In this document: positions 33,761-43,607 of the stretch, piece by piece
How positions within the stretch are numbered: the stretch's first letter is position 1
How the letters are laid out: each line of letters starts with the position of its first letter
From: Eucommia ulmoides
Taxonomy: Eukaryota; Streptophyta; Magnoliopsida; Garryales; Eucommiaceae
DNA: 64,000 nucleotides
NCBI GenBank assembly: GCA_016647705.1
Contig: CM028335.1
Location: forward strand, 4,645,501 to 4,709,500
Direction: 5' to 3'
Made by a program: the position numbers and the translations under genes
The notes under the pieces: model-generated
Seen by the model: the letters and a program-made list of their open reading frames with translations, nothing else
Told to the model about the DNA's origin: nothing
Databases searched by the model: none

Positions 33761-35700
33761 TTTCGATATCTTGGCTCTTACCCTAAAAAAAAAAGGGTAT
33801 CTTAGCATGACATGCATTTTATGATGGTATTTAATCCTTCCATTCCATAAGAAGCTTGAATGGATAAAAATCCCAGAAGCGGTGGAAGTGGAAAAAGAGG
33901 GAAGGGAAAGAAAATAGATTTGGCGAGTAAATACAAAAGAGACAGAAAAAGGAATGACGGAAAAACAAAAAGAAACCCCAAACAAAGGGAAAAAAAAAAA
34001 AAAGGAAAAGCAAGGAAAGCGAAATTAGACTGTGAACAGGTGGACACTCTCCTACTCATTCATAATATATGTTTCTCTACTTTCTAGAGAGAGAGTATGT
34101 TTGTCTCTAGAGAGAGAAGGGCGTGGTTTACTTTTGCTTTTTCTCCTCGACGGGGAATCTTTGAAAATCCAAAGCACACTAAAAAAAAAAAATACAGATA
34201 TATATATAATTAATTAATTAAAAAAGATAAAGAAACCTTAAGAAGCAAATAGTAAAAATTCTTTTTATTTTTAATTACAACCCATCATTTATCTCATAAA
34301 TTTACCAATATAGTATACTTCAATATAGTGATAAAATTCTCTTGAATTAAAATAATTAAAGAATTTTTAAAAAATCAAAAATACAAACTTACAAAAAAAT
34401 ATTTTTTCAAAGAGATAATCATGCACTCCGAACGAGATTAAACTTAGAGACATTCTAGAGTATATAAAAAAATTATCTTATACATTAAACATCATCAAAA
34501 AACATTTTTGATGGACTCCGATTTTATTATTTATCTTAGATAAATAAAAAACTTAGGTGGTTGTGAATTTTATAATATATTTTTAAAAAAATTTATTTCT
34601 TTACACATCAAATAATTTTAAAATTTTTTAAAAATAATAATTCAATTTTATTAATTTAAGCACTCAAATTTACTAAATTATTCATTTCATCCTTCAAATT
34701 TTACATTTATTTTAATTTCATAAAATTATTAGTGATTTTGGAGGGATATTGGATAATAAAAATATTTTCGTTATTTCATTATTTTACTAAGCCTAAAACA
34801 AAAGCCTAACGACGTTTCGTTTGAAAAATAAGATAGAAAAATTTGCATTGCTGTCGGTGAAAAATATTTTAGGATTAATAGAGTAATGAATGACCAAAAT
34901 ATCCCTATTAAAAAGATAAGTGTTGAGCATAATCTATTTTTCTTTTAAAATTATTAAATACGTTTTTAATTTTGCAGGATTGAATCAAATGTAAAATTTA
35001 AGAGATTAAATGTACAATTTGATAAAACTAAATGCCATACCCATACTATATATTGTGTAATTTATTTGGATCCTAAAAGTCCAAAAATACTTAAGCTTTA
35101 ACCCATTACCATTAATTAATCAATTAAAACCTCACTATATATAATACATTGGTAATTAATCAATGAAAAGCTCAACTACTCACTACTTCAACAAAAGGAT
35201 ATATACACTTACAAATAAAACATGTGAACTATAGTAGTGGTGTTCTGTTAAAATAAAAAGAACGAAAAATGTTTTATTCAATTGGGATGAAAGTTATGGG
35301 ATTCATCTTAATTAAAGTTTTTTTTTTTTTGTATATCCATGAGTATCCCTACATCCACACAGGATGTGAGACTAATCTCATTCGGGGTGCGTGACTGCTC
35401 CTCTCATCAAATATTTTTCCGCATACTCGAATCTCTGACTTTACAGAGATATTTTAATTACTTTAATTCAAATAGACTCTCTCATCAAGTATTTTTTCGT
35501 AAACTCGAATATCTGACCTTCAAGAGATCCCTTAATTATTTTAACTCAAACATACCTTACTATTTAAGCCACTATGTTGTATCTTAATTAAAGCTGAATT
35601 TATTTCATAAAAATAGCACATGTTTTTTTTTTTTTTTAAATTAGTGTGTATATATATTTTTTATTTTTTATTTTTGATTAGGGATTTAAATTTTCATGAA
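33761..35700. other. Gene-free region
   Basis: Purine-rich tracts at 33880-34010 produce chance ORFs on both strands. The stretch at about 35340-35580 shows two related ATTTTTTCG(T/C)A(A/T)ACTCGAAT blocks and shares a segment with intron 1 of the transporter. Nothing else is recognisable. Confidence 0.5.
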
Positions 35701-35997
35701 AATGAAATAAAATTGATACTATTTTATCTTGGGATTGGTAACTAATGAAGGGTACAATAGTCTTTTTAATGATGGAGTGTCCGTATGAAAGTAAAGCATC
35801 CCAACGGAAAAGTGAAATTTATTTCTCTTTTGTTTTCTCTCGCTTTTCTCATCAATCTCTCTCTCTCTCCAATTTCTCAGTCTCTCTCACTGTCCGTTGG
35901 AGCAACGAAGCTCTCATATACTCTCTCTCTTTCTCGTACTGGATCGCTGTAACATGAGCAGAGTGCGCATTGCACGCCACCACCACAGCCGCCGGCT
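35701..35997 (+). promoter_or_regulatory. Promoter/5' leader of the OCTOPUS-like gene
   Basis: Pyrimidine-rich (CT)n patches at about 35846-35935, typical of plant core promoters and leaders, run up to the ATG at 35998. No TATA box is assigned. Confidence 0.45.
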
Positions 35998-38043
35998 ATG
36001 AATCCCACCGCCGACCAACTACCGCCTCCACAACCGCTTCAGCCCCACCGTAACTCCTTCACATGCGACCGCCATCCCGACGAGCAATTCACCGGTTTCT
36101 GCCCTTCATGCCTCTGCGAACGCCTCTCCACACTAGACCAATCGTCCAACGCCGCTGCCTCGTCCTCCTCTCGCCGCCCCTCGACGTCCTCATCCTCCGC
36201 CGCCGCTGCCCTTAAAGCCATTTTCAGCAAAATCCCCACCTCCACATCGACCGCCGCCGCCGCCTGCGAATCGAAAACCAAATCGAAACCCCCTTCCTCC
36301 ACATTCTTCCCTGAGCTCCGCCGTACCAAGTCCTTTTCCGCTTCCAAGAACGAGGGGTTTTCCGGCGTCTTCGAGCCCCAGCGTAAGTCCTGTGACGTTA
36401 GGGTTCGTAGCACACTCTGGTTCCTCTTCAACCAAGACGACGAAGCTAAAAATAAGCCTTCCCATACTCAACCCTCCATTGAAGTAGCACCTGCTCAAAA
36501 CTTGAACTCGGTATCTTCTCTCGTCCCTGGTCCAGTATTCGAGTCCAAAGAAGAGGAGCACGAAGAAGAAGACGAAGAAGAAGAAGAGGAGGACGGAGAA
36601 ATTGACGAGAATGACGACGACGACGATGAAATTAGGGTTGTGGAAGAGCCGAATGTTAGCAACGAAATAGAAGAAATTGCAGGAGAGATTGCTGAAGAAG
36701 AGACTAGCATTGACGTGAAGACGATGAAAGATCACATAGATCTCGATTCGCAGTCGAAGAAGACTTCCGGAAGGGACTTGAAGGAAATTGCCGGTAGTTT
36801 CTGGTCCGCAGCGTCGGTGTTCAGCAAGAAGTGGCAAAAATGGAGACACAAGCAGAAGCTGAAGAAGCGGAGCGATGGCGGCGACTCTGCGGCGTTGCCG
36901 GTGGCGAAGCCCATTTCCAGGCACTACCGCGAGACTCAGTCGGAGATTGCAGATTATGGGTTCGGCCGGCGTTCTTGTGACACGGACCCAAGGTTCTCGC
37001 TCGACGCCGGTCGCATTTCGTTCGACGATCCACGTTACTCGTTCGACGAGCCGCGTGCTTCCTGGGACGGCTACTTGATCGGCCGGACTTTTCCCCCGCG
37101 TCTCCCTCCGATGGTCTCCCTGGTAGAAGATGCTCCGGTGGTGCAGGTTTCCCGCACCGACTCACAGATTCCGGTTGAAGAACCGACGACCGTCGCCAAC
37201 GACGACGAAACAATCCCAGGTGGGTCTATTCAAACCAGAGAATATTATTCAGATTCTTCCTCCCGGAGAAGGAAGAGCCTCGATCGATCCAGTTCCATCA
37301 GGAAAACCGCCGCCGCTGTGGTGGCAGAAATCGACGAACTCAAAACAGGTAATTCCAACGCAAAAATATCACCCGGAACAACAACGGCGACAACAACAAC
37401 AACAACAATCGACAATCTCCATGGATCCAAGACCATGCTCACTGAGAGAATCTTGAAGGACTCAAATTCAAATTCAATGAGAGACGACTGTTCAGAGACA
37501 TTCGAATTGGGTTTTCGAGATAACGCCTCCGTAATCGGAAACGAAGATCGGAAGGGCCTGAAGAAATCCCGCCGGTGGACCTGGAACATATGGGGCTTCA
37601 TCCACAGGAGAAACGGCGGCAACAAGGAGGAAGAAGACGAGAGATATAGCAGCAGAGGAAACGGGGTGGAGAGATCATTCTCAGAGTCATGGCAAGAGCT
37701 GAGGAGGGAAGGAAATCTGGAAGGGAAAGGGAGTTTGCATAGGAAAGTGTTTCGGAGTAACAGTAGTGTTAGCTGGAGGAATTCTTACAACAATGGAGGA
37801 TCTTTTGGGGGTAGTACTAGGAAATCGAATGTGGACATGAACATAAACATGAACGGTAAGAAGAAGAGAGAGGAGTTTGTGTTGGAGAGAAACAGGAGTG
37901 CGAGGTATAGTCCTAATAATGTCGATAACGGGCTTTTGAGGTTCTATTTGACGCCGATGAGGAGCAATTGGAGAGGCGGATCGGGGAAGAATAAGCCGAA
38001 TAACTCGCATTCGATCGCTAGAAGCGTTCTTCGGCTCTACTAA
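35998..38043 (+). CDS. OPS-like: OCTOPUS/OCTOPUS-like family protein (DUF740)
   Basis: Intact single-exon frame of 681 aa. The N-terminus has the family Cys/His signature: FTCDRHPDEQFTGFCPSCLC at residues about 22-41, followed by ERLSTLD. A Ser/Ala-rich linker and a highly acidic tract (about 183-220) follow. Next comes LKEIAGSFWSAASVFSKKWQ (about 261-280) before a basic stretch. A conserved block of aromatic/Asp repeats reads FSLDAGRISFDDPRYSFDEP (about 332-351). The C-terminus has WNIWGFIHRR and the motif FYLTPMRSNWRGG, ending SIARSVLRLY. This matches the plasma-membrane-associated, polar OCTOPUS proteins that act in protophloem differentiation; whether it is OPS itself or an OPL paralogue cannot be settled by eye. 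Antisense frames here are shadows. Confidence 0.93.
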   Translation: MNPTADQLPPPQPLQPHRNSFTCDRHPDEQFTGFCPSCLCERLSTLDQSSNAAASSSSRRPSTSSSSAAAALKAIFSKIPTSTSTAAAACESKTKSKPPSSTFFPELRRTKSFSASKNEGFSGVFEPQRKSCDVRVRSTLWFLFNQDDEAKNKPSHTQPSIEVAPAQNLNSVSSLVPGPVFESKEEEHEEEDEEEEEEDGEIDENDDDDDEIRVVEEPNVSNEIEEIAGEIAEEETSIDVKTMKDHIDLDSQSKKTSGRDLKEIAGSFWSAASVFSKKWQKWRHKQKLKKRSDGGDSAALPVAKPISRHYRETQSEIADYGFGRRSCDTDPRFSLDAGRISFDDPRYSFDEPRASWDGYLIGRTFPPRLPPMVSLVEDAPVVQVSRTDSQIPVEEPTTVANDDETIPGGSIQTREYYSDSSSRRRKSLDRSSSIRKTAAAVVAEIDELKTGNSNAKISPGTTTATTTTTTIDNLHGSKTMLTERILKDSNSNSMRDDCSETFELGFRDNASVIGNEDRKGLKKSRRWTWNIWGFIHRRNGGNKEEEDERYSSRGNGVERSFSESWQELRREGNLEGKGSLHRKVFRSNSSVSWRNSYNNGGSFGGSTRKSNVDMNINMNGKKKREEFVLERNRSARYSPNNVDNGLLRFYLTPMRSNWRGGSGKNKPNNSHSIARSVLRLY

Positions 38044-39909
38044 ACGACCAAAGGTTGTCTTTTTATTACAGTATGCATTTTTTAGCATGGTTTTGAATTC
38101 TTGATATTTGTTTGCATAATTTGCTTCATCTGCAACTATATATTGTTAGATTTTGTTCCACAGTGAGACTTTTATAAATCGATATAGATACAACATTATT
38201 TGTCGTATATAGTATGAATCGATACAAAAGATTTGTTTGTTTGTTTGTTGTTGATTAACGTATGTAAAGATAAAACATTGCCATAATTTTTCTTTTAGGA
38301 AAATAAGGTAATATTCTCATTAAGGCAGTGTTTGGCTGTTTTTGCTTTCATGAAATTCGAATTAGAAATCAATGTGTACAAAAAATCCGAAAAAAAATTA
38401 TGGGCATTAATTTCCAAAGCTTGAATTCGGTGCCCTACCAAACTCTACGTAAGAGGCATGAATGCGCATTTTGAGATGGCCGTCGAAACGTTAGGTCTCA
38501 TTTGGCGATGTTCTAAACTAGAATTCGAAAAACTGCTTATTTTGTTGTCTAATTAATGTACTGAAATTGTGAATACATATGTATGCAGGCGGATTCGTAT
38601 GATCTTGGACTTTCTTCGATATGCAGAAGATGCTTCTTTGATTAGGTACAAGGTTGGCTGTCATAATTCGAGCAATCGTTTCTTTCTCCCCAGAAATTTT
38701 TAAGGTAATTTGATGAGGTCGAGCGAAATAATGTCCTAAAAATCAGTACTTAAAATGCTTTCGAATCGGATTATGTAACCGGAATTTGCCCAGAAGAGAG
38801 AAATTCTTCCTTGCATCCTTTGTACAATTTTCATTTTTTTTTTTAACTTATGAATTGGGGGTGTTTCTATAATTGTAATTGGTTTAGTGTCATGTTTTTT
38901 TTCCCTTTTTTTTAAAAAAAAATGGTGAAGGGGATAAATTGGTGAAATTTGTGGGGGAAAAAATTGGAGTTATTTCTTAATATATTCTTCCTTCATTTTC
39001 CACTTATGCCCTGTTTGGTTGCGTCGATTGAATGTTTTTATTTTGAATTCTAAGTGCAAGACTTGAATTTCGTACTACCAAACGCGATCTAATATACTCA
39101 AGAAGTGTTAGTTTGGTTGGTAAGGAGAGGTATCTCCGTTCTTTGTCAATCAGGGTTCAACTTTCCTGCAGAGTATTTCAAGAATTAAATTTTAAATTTA
39201 ATCCTGAATGAATCAGGTTGATATGGAGGATTTCGTCCTTAAGATCGCCTAGGAAGATGATTAGTCGCGGTGTGCGTAAATTAATCTGGACACATCTTAC
39301 CTTAAAAAAAAAATAAAAATGCAACTTATAGTTTGTGTTTTTTAGGTTGAAAAAGGACCAATCTAGAGGGGTGGGTAGTCGAGATGGTCCGGAAAAATGG
39401 TAACAAATTAACCGGAACTTAAATGGGAGAAAATCAAAGGGTTGGCAATGATTAACTCTCAAATTGTAAGGGCTTTTTTGTGAATTAGGGTTTGTGTTTT
39501 TGGCCCTTTCTATTTTTTTTAAAGGGCTCTTTAATTAAAAAAATAAAAGATTTGCCCCTGAAAGTCAAAAAGTTAAGGAAGAAAAAACATCCCCAACATG
39601 CTGCTGCTCTTTCATGGGTCTGAAAAAGAAAAAGCAAAAAAAATAATAACAATAAAGAGGGCTCGAAATCCAATGGCCATGTCAAGCCCACCTCAAATCT
39701 TTGGGTTGTCATGAATTGGGTTGGGGCCCACTTGAAAGCAAAGTGATATTCCTGGGCCTGCCAACAAAGAGGCTCACTTTCTTGTCTTGTTTATTAACAT
39801 TTTTGTACATAATTTCTTGCTCCACTTTTCCTTTTTTCTTTTTTGGATCACAAATTCTACATTTGAATACTTTTTATCGTGGGTGATGTAGTTTGGTCTA
39901 TAATATTTT
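38044..39909. other. 3' flank and gene-free spacer
   Basis: Probable 3' UTR, then AT-rich DNA. The segment 38328-38455 has GTGTTTGGCTG on the left and CCCTACCAAACTCTACG on the right and may be a very short MITE. Other ORFs are chance. Confidence 0.5.
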
Positions 39910-40332
39910 TGAGCTTCTTACACTCTACACTTTGCACTTGAAATTTTTACCGAAATCCCATTTTAGCACTTGTCTTTTTAATTTGACCACGTTGAAACCT
40001 GAAGTATCAAAATCGTCTGATGTGAAGTTTTTATGGAAATCGTGACACATGAATTTTTGGGTGTATTTTAGATTGTTTATTTATTTATATTTTCTTCTCC
40101 CTTCTTTATCTCCTTCTTTCCTGGGCTACCCACCATCACCACCAGCTAGTCACCCCAACCCACTACCACCGCCACCCCTGCTTTCTCTCTTTTTTTGCTT
40201 TTTGCTCTTGATCTTCCTTCTTTCTGTTCCTCTTCCTTCTCTCTTTCTCCCTCTCTCTCTTGTGGGTTTAGATCCGCTGCAAGAGAGAGAGAGAGGAAGG
40301 GAGAGAGAAAGAAGAGGAAGAAGAAGAAGAAT

Positions 40333-40369
<37 letters not shown>

Positions 40370-40658
40370 GGTCGGTGGTGGGTTGAGGTCATTGGCGGAG
40401 AGAGAGAGAGAGAGCTGTCGGCGGTGGTTTTCGGCAGAGAAGGGGCTGAATAAGGTTGAAGAAAATGTAAATACATGAAATGTCCAAATTATCCCCCCAA
40501 AAAACTCACCTGCTACGATTTCAGTTAAATTTTTTTAACAATTTGGATCAAAGTGAGATGATTTGGATATTTTAGCTTTCAATATGTTCAAATCGAAAAG
40601 ACAGAAGTTAAAGTGAAATTTCGGGAAAAATTTCAAAGGTGCAAAGTGTAAAAAGCTC
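39910..40658. mobile_element. Mutator-type MITE with perfect 9-bp target duplication
   Basis: TAATATTTT occurs immediately on both sides (39901-39909 and 40659-40667). The inverted ends are long: GAGCTTCTTACACTCTACAC on the left, and GAGCTTTTTACACTTTGCAC on the reversed right. Similarity continues for about 110 bp (CTTGTCTTTTTAATTTGACC against CTGTCTTTTCGATTTGAAC). The interior (about 40090-40440) is a CT-rich then GA-rich low-complexity segment with GGCGGTGG motifs that yields only chance frames. The 9-bp duplication and long ends are hallmarks of the Mutator superfamily. Confidence 0.88.
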
Positions 40659-40667
40659 TAATATTTT

Positions 40668-41355
40668 ACTGCTATTTTCCCATTCCTAGAGAGTAGTTTT
40701 ATCTATAAAATTACTAGTATATAACTTGAGTCTAGATGGACTAAATTTAATATATTAAATTAATCTTGAATGTTCTATATTTAGTTCAAATACATTAATT
40801 ATGAAAAAATATTTTGTTGGTCGTTTATTATTTAATTTCTTCACAAAATTTAAATCAACGATTAAAAATTTCTCTAATCATCTAATGGCTAAAAATATCT
40901 CAAATATAAAATATGTACTTACATAATTTATTTAGAGTTTTATGAATTAAACTAGCTGTTGTTTATTTGTTGAGAGTTACATGCTTTTAGCTCTTGCATC
41001 TAATCCGATGGTTAAAAATATTTTCTAAAATCTTTTAATCTTCTCCCTTAAATATCTATCTAATAGTTCAACATGTCTCAAATGTAAAATATGTCTGGTT
41101 TATTTTCCATGTGCTTATTATACCCTTATTTGTAATTGTTTTCGTGTATTTCTTGATATTGTAAATGAATACTATAGGTACAAAAATCTTACGAGTTGAT
41201 TACTTTAATAATTAACTAGGCATTGCTTACCAAATATAAGTTTTGGATTTCATTGAAGTGGAAAAATAAATTTGATTGTAAATTTTGAACGCCAAAGAAA
41301 TTATTTTCAATTTTTATATCAGTATATCAAGAGATATTCTATTCTGGTCACATGA
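40668..41355. other. Gene-free AT-rich DNA
   Basis: No feature that I can support. Confidence 0.6.
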
Positions 41356-42745
41356 TACAACAACAAAACCAAAGTTTTTATCTCACATAAATAAGATTGG
41401 CTATGAATCCTTTTACACCATACAAAATGTCAAGGACTATTCTCTCAGTTAACTTGAAACCTATCAGATCGTTCTTAATTATCTCATCCCACATTTTCTT
41501 AACTCAATCTTTCTCCTCGAGCACTATTCGTCAAAATTAAATCACATTTTTAAATTGGTGCATTCTCAGGTCTTCTATACTCATGTCCAAACCATCATAT
41601 ATAAACGATTTTATCTTAATTTTTTCTTCTTCAATGGGTTCTATTCTTAACATCTTTCTAATAAATCATTGCTAACTTCATTCATTATTGTCTTGCCACT
41701 AATTCGCCTTGAAATTCGCATGATGCTATATTTTGGCTATGTTTGATAATGTTGAAATTTTAAGTGTCTAAATTTGTAATTGCTAAATTTTAAGTGTTGA
41801 ATTTATTAAATACTGAATATATTAAGTATTTACTGTTTTAATAATTTTAACTTCAAAAAAATTTATCTATGTATAATTTTTTTCTCTAAAATAATTTTTA
41901 CAACTTTATTTTTCTAAAATATTATCTTTTTATTTATAATTGTTTTTCTAAATTTAGTATTTTCTCAATTTATAATTGTTTATTTATATTTTTTGTAATA
42001 ATTTATTATATTGATGTCAAATGACGGTTATGCTGGATAAATATTTATTGATTTTAAGTGAGAAGAGCTTGAGAAATAAGTGAGTCTCACATCAGTTAAA
42101 ATTTTGAACAATTTTAAAGTGATATTTATATTTTAAGTCGTTGCTTTATTTTGTTATCAAACGCACTTAATTTGATAAGTATTTAATGTATTCAGTTTTA
42201 AATGCTGAATTGTCTTATCAAACATGACCTACTTTCTAAACATGATTATTGTTTACCATCCAACATTCTGAACCATAGAAAATCATCGGTCTTATTGCAA
42301 TTTTGTAGAATTTTCCTTTCAATTTCAATGATATCCTATAATTACAAATAATCTCAACTACACTTCTTGACTTTAACCATATTGTCTTTACTCTAAATCT
42401 CCTTAATTTTTCCATTCCCTTGAAGTACAGAACCTAATTATCTACAATTATCAACCCTATGAACCTCTTGATCTCCAATTTTTATCATGTCGTTATCTTT
42501 TTTAGTATTTCCAAAATTGGAATGCATATATCTATCTTAATTCTACTAATATTTAATCACCTAAACTCTAAAACTCCTTTCCAATGTTCTAATTTAATGT
42601 TAAGACAACTTCTAGTTCATCAACTAGTATTATATTATCTACAAACAAAATATTCTATGGCCATCTTGAATATATTTTGTGAATTTATCAATCACTAAGA
42701 CACAAAAGATAAGAATTTAGAGACAATCATTGATGCAAATCTATA
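41356..42745 (-). mobile_element. RTE-type LINE remnant, 3' half, interrupted by a MITE
   Basis: On the minus strand, starting near 42740, a decayed reverse transcriptase reads NILFVDNIILVDELEVVLTL, the catalytic FADD-type block with FADD changed to FVDN. Further on, pieces such as GSVLQGNGKI and IERKILQNCNKTDDF resemble the RT thumb of plant RTE elements. The end CTTTGGTTTTGTTGTTGTATC (about 41356-41376, reversed) is the usual 3' terminus of plant RTE-type LINEs as I remember it, preceded by a degenerate form of the GGATTCAT...CC signature. Many stops and frameshifts are present. The 5' part is missing, as is common for LINE copies. Confidence 0.75.
41735..42229. mobile_element. MITE inserted in the LINE
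   Basis: The left end GGCTATGTTTGATAATGTTG pairs with the reversed right end GGTCATGTTTGATAAGACAA. Removing it rejoins the LINE reading. The flanks TATATTTT and TACTTTCT could be a decayed 8-bp hAT-type duplication, but this is weak. Non-coding and AT-rich. Confidence 0.65.
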
Positions 42746-42840
42746 TTAATTGGAAAGGCACAAACATCAACTCCCACAGTTCGAATATTATTTAACTAAA
42801 AGAGCATAAAATATACCTCCTTTTTTAACGAACAATAGTT

Positions 42841-42858
42841 GGGGGGGGGGGGGGGGGG
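42841..42858. repeat. Run of 18 G
   Basis: An uninterrupted G18 in an AT-rich region, followed by (GAT)n. Its length is prone to sequencing error; it could form a G-quadruplex. Confidence 0.9.
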
Positions 42859-42996
42859 AGATGATGATGATAATAATAAGCAGCATGAGAAGCACCATTT
42901 TTCACTGTTACTAATTTTAGATCTGCACAATACGCGGATTTAGGGAAGAGATAAATTATGTTGGTAAATTCTCAACATATACACACGAAACACTTA

Positions 42997-43357
42997 GGTG
43001 GTGTTTGGTTAGTGTTTTTTTTTTTGTGTTTCTGCTTCCGATAAATTAGGCGAGAATTCTATTTCTGTTCTGGAATATTCCAAGAAGAAAAACATGTTCG
43101 ATAATAACCATTGTCTTGAAATTATTTCTTTTAATTTATAAGAACAAAAACAAGAAACATGTTATATTGCAACATTTGTTTTTTTTCTTTTCTTTAAATG
43201 TATGGTGGCAAGAGGGTCAGCTGTGGTGGTGGCCGACGGGGTGGTGGTTGGAATAGTTTTTTGAGAGTAAATAGGTATATCTTAGATTCTAAGGGATTCA
43301 AGAAATATTCCTAAAATACTTCTAAAATTTTGGGAACAAATCCATTTACCAAACACG
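42997..43357. mobile_element. PIF/Harbinger-like MITE (family T), about 360 bp
   Basis: TTA precedes the left end GGTGGTGTTTGGTTAGTG. The right end reads about ATTTACCAAACACG, reversed CGTGTTTGGTAAAT; its target copy is unclear. Internal blocks (AAACATGTTCGATAATAACC, TTTAAATGTATGGTGG) recur in the copy interrupted by the gypsy element at 49758-53547. Confidence 0.5.
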
Positions 43358-43607
43358 TTTTCGTACATTGGTCCCAAAATTTTGAGATCAGTAACATAAA
43401 TCAGGGAACAAATTGGGGTGTGTAGTAAGTTACAAATTGGGGTGTGCAGAAAACCGACTAAATCATAAAACTGAATAACAACAATTGTAACAGAAGAAGT
43501 AAATCTAATCCAATAACAGCATTAAAACACAAGTTGAATAAAGAAAAAAAAGGAGAACTCAATGTCCAAAAACATTGCCACCATTATATAAAGACGTTTT
43601 GTATCAT

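Noticed and set aside
33743..34217. ORFs of 60-85 aa on both strands
   Set aside because: Purine/pyrimidine-biased DNA producing Lys/Arg-rich or Phe/Leu-rich chance frames; no gene structure.
36039..38088. Antisense and off-frame ORFs over the OCTOPUS-like gene, up to 244 aa
   Set aside because: Shadows of a GC-richer coding exon; the plus-strand 681-aa frame has clear family motifs.
40049..40476. Ser/Leu- and Arg/Glu-rich ORFs
   Set aside because: Translations of (CT)n and (GA)n tracts inside a Mutator-type MITE.
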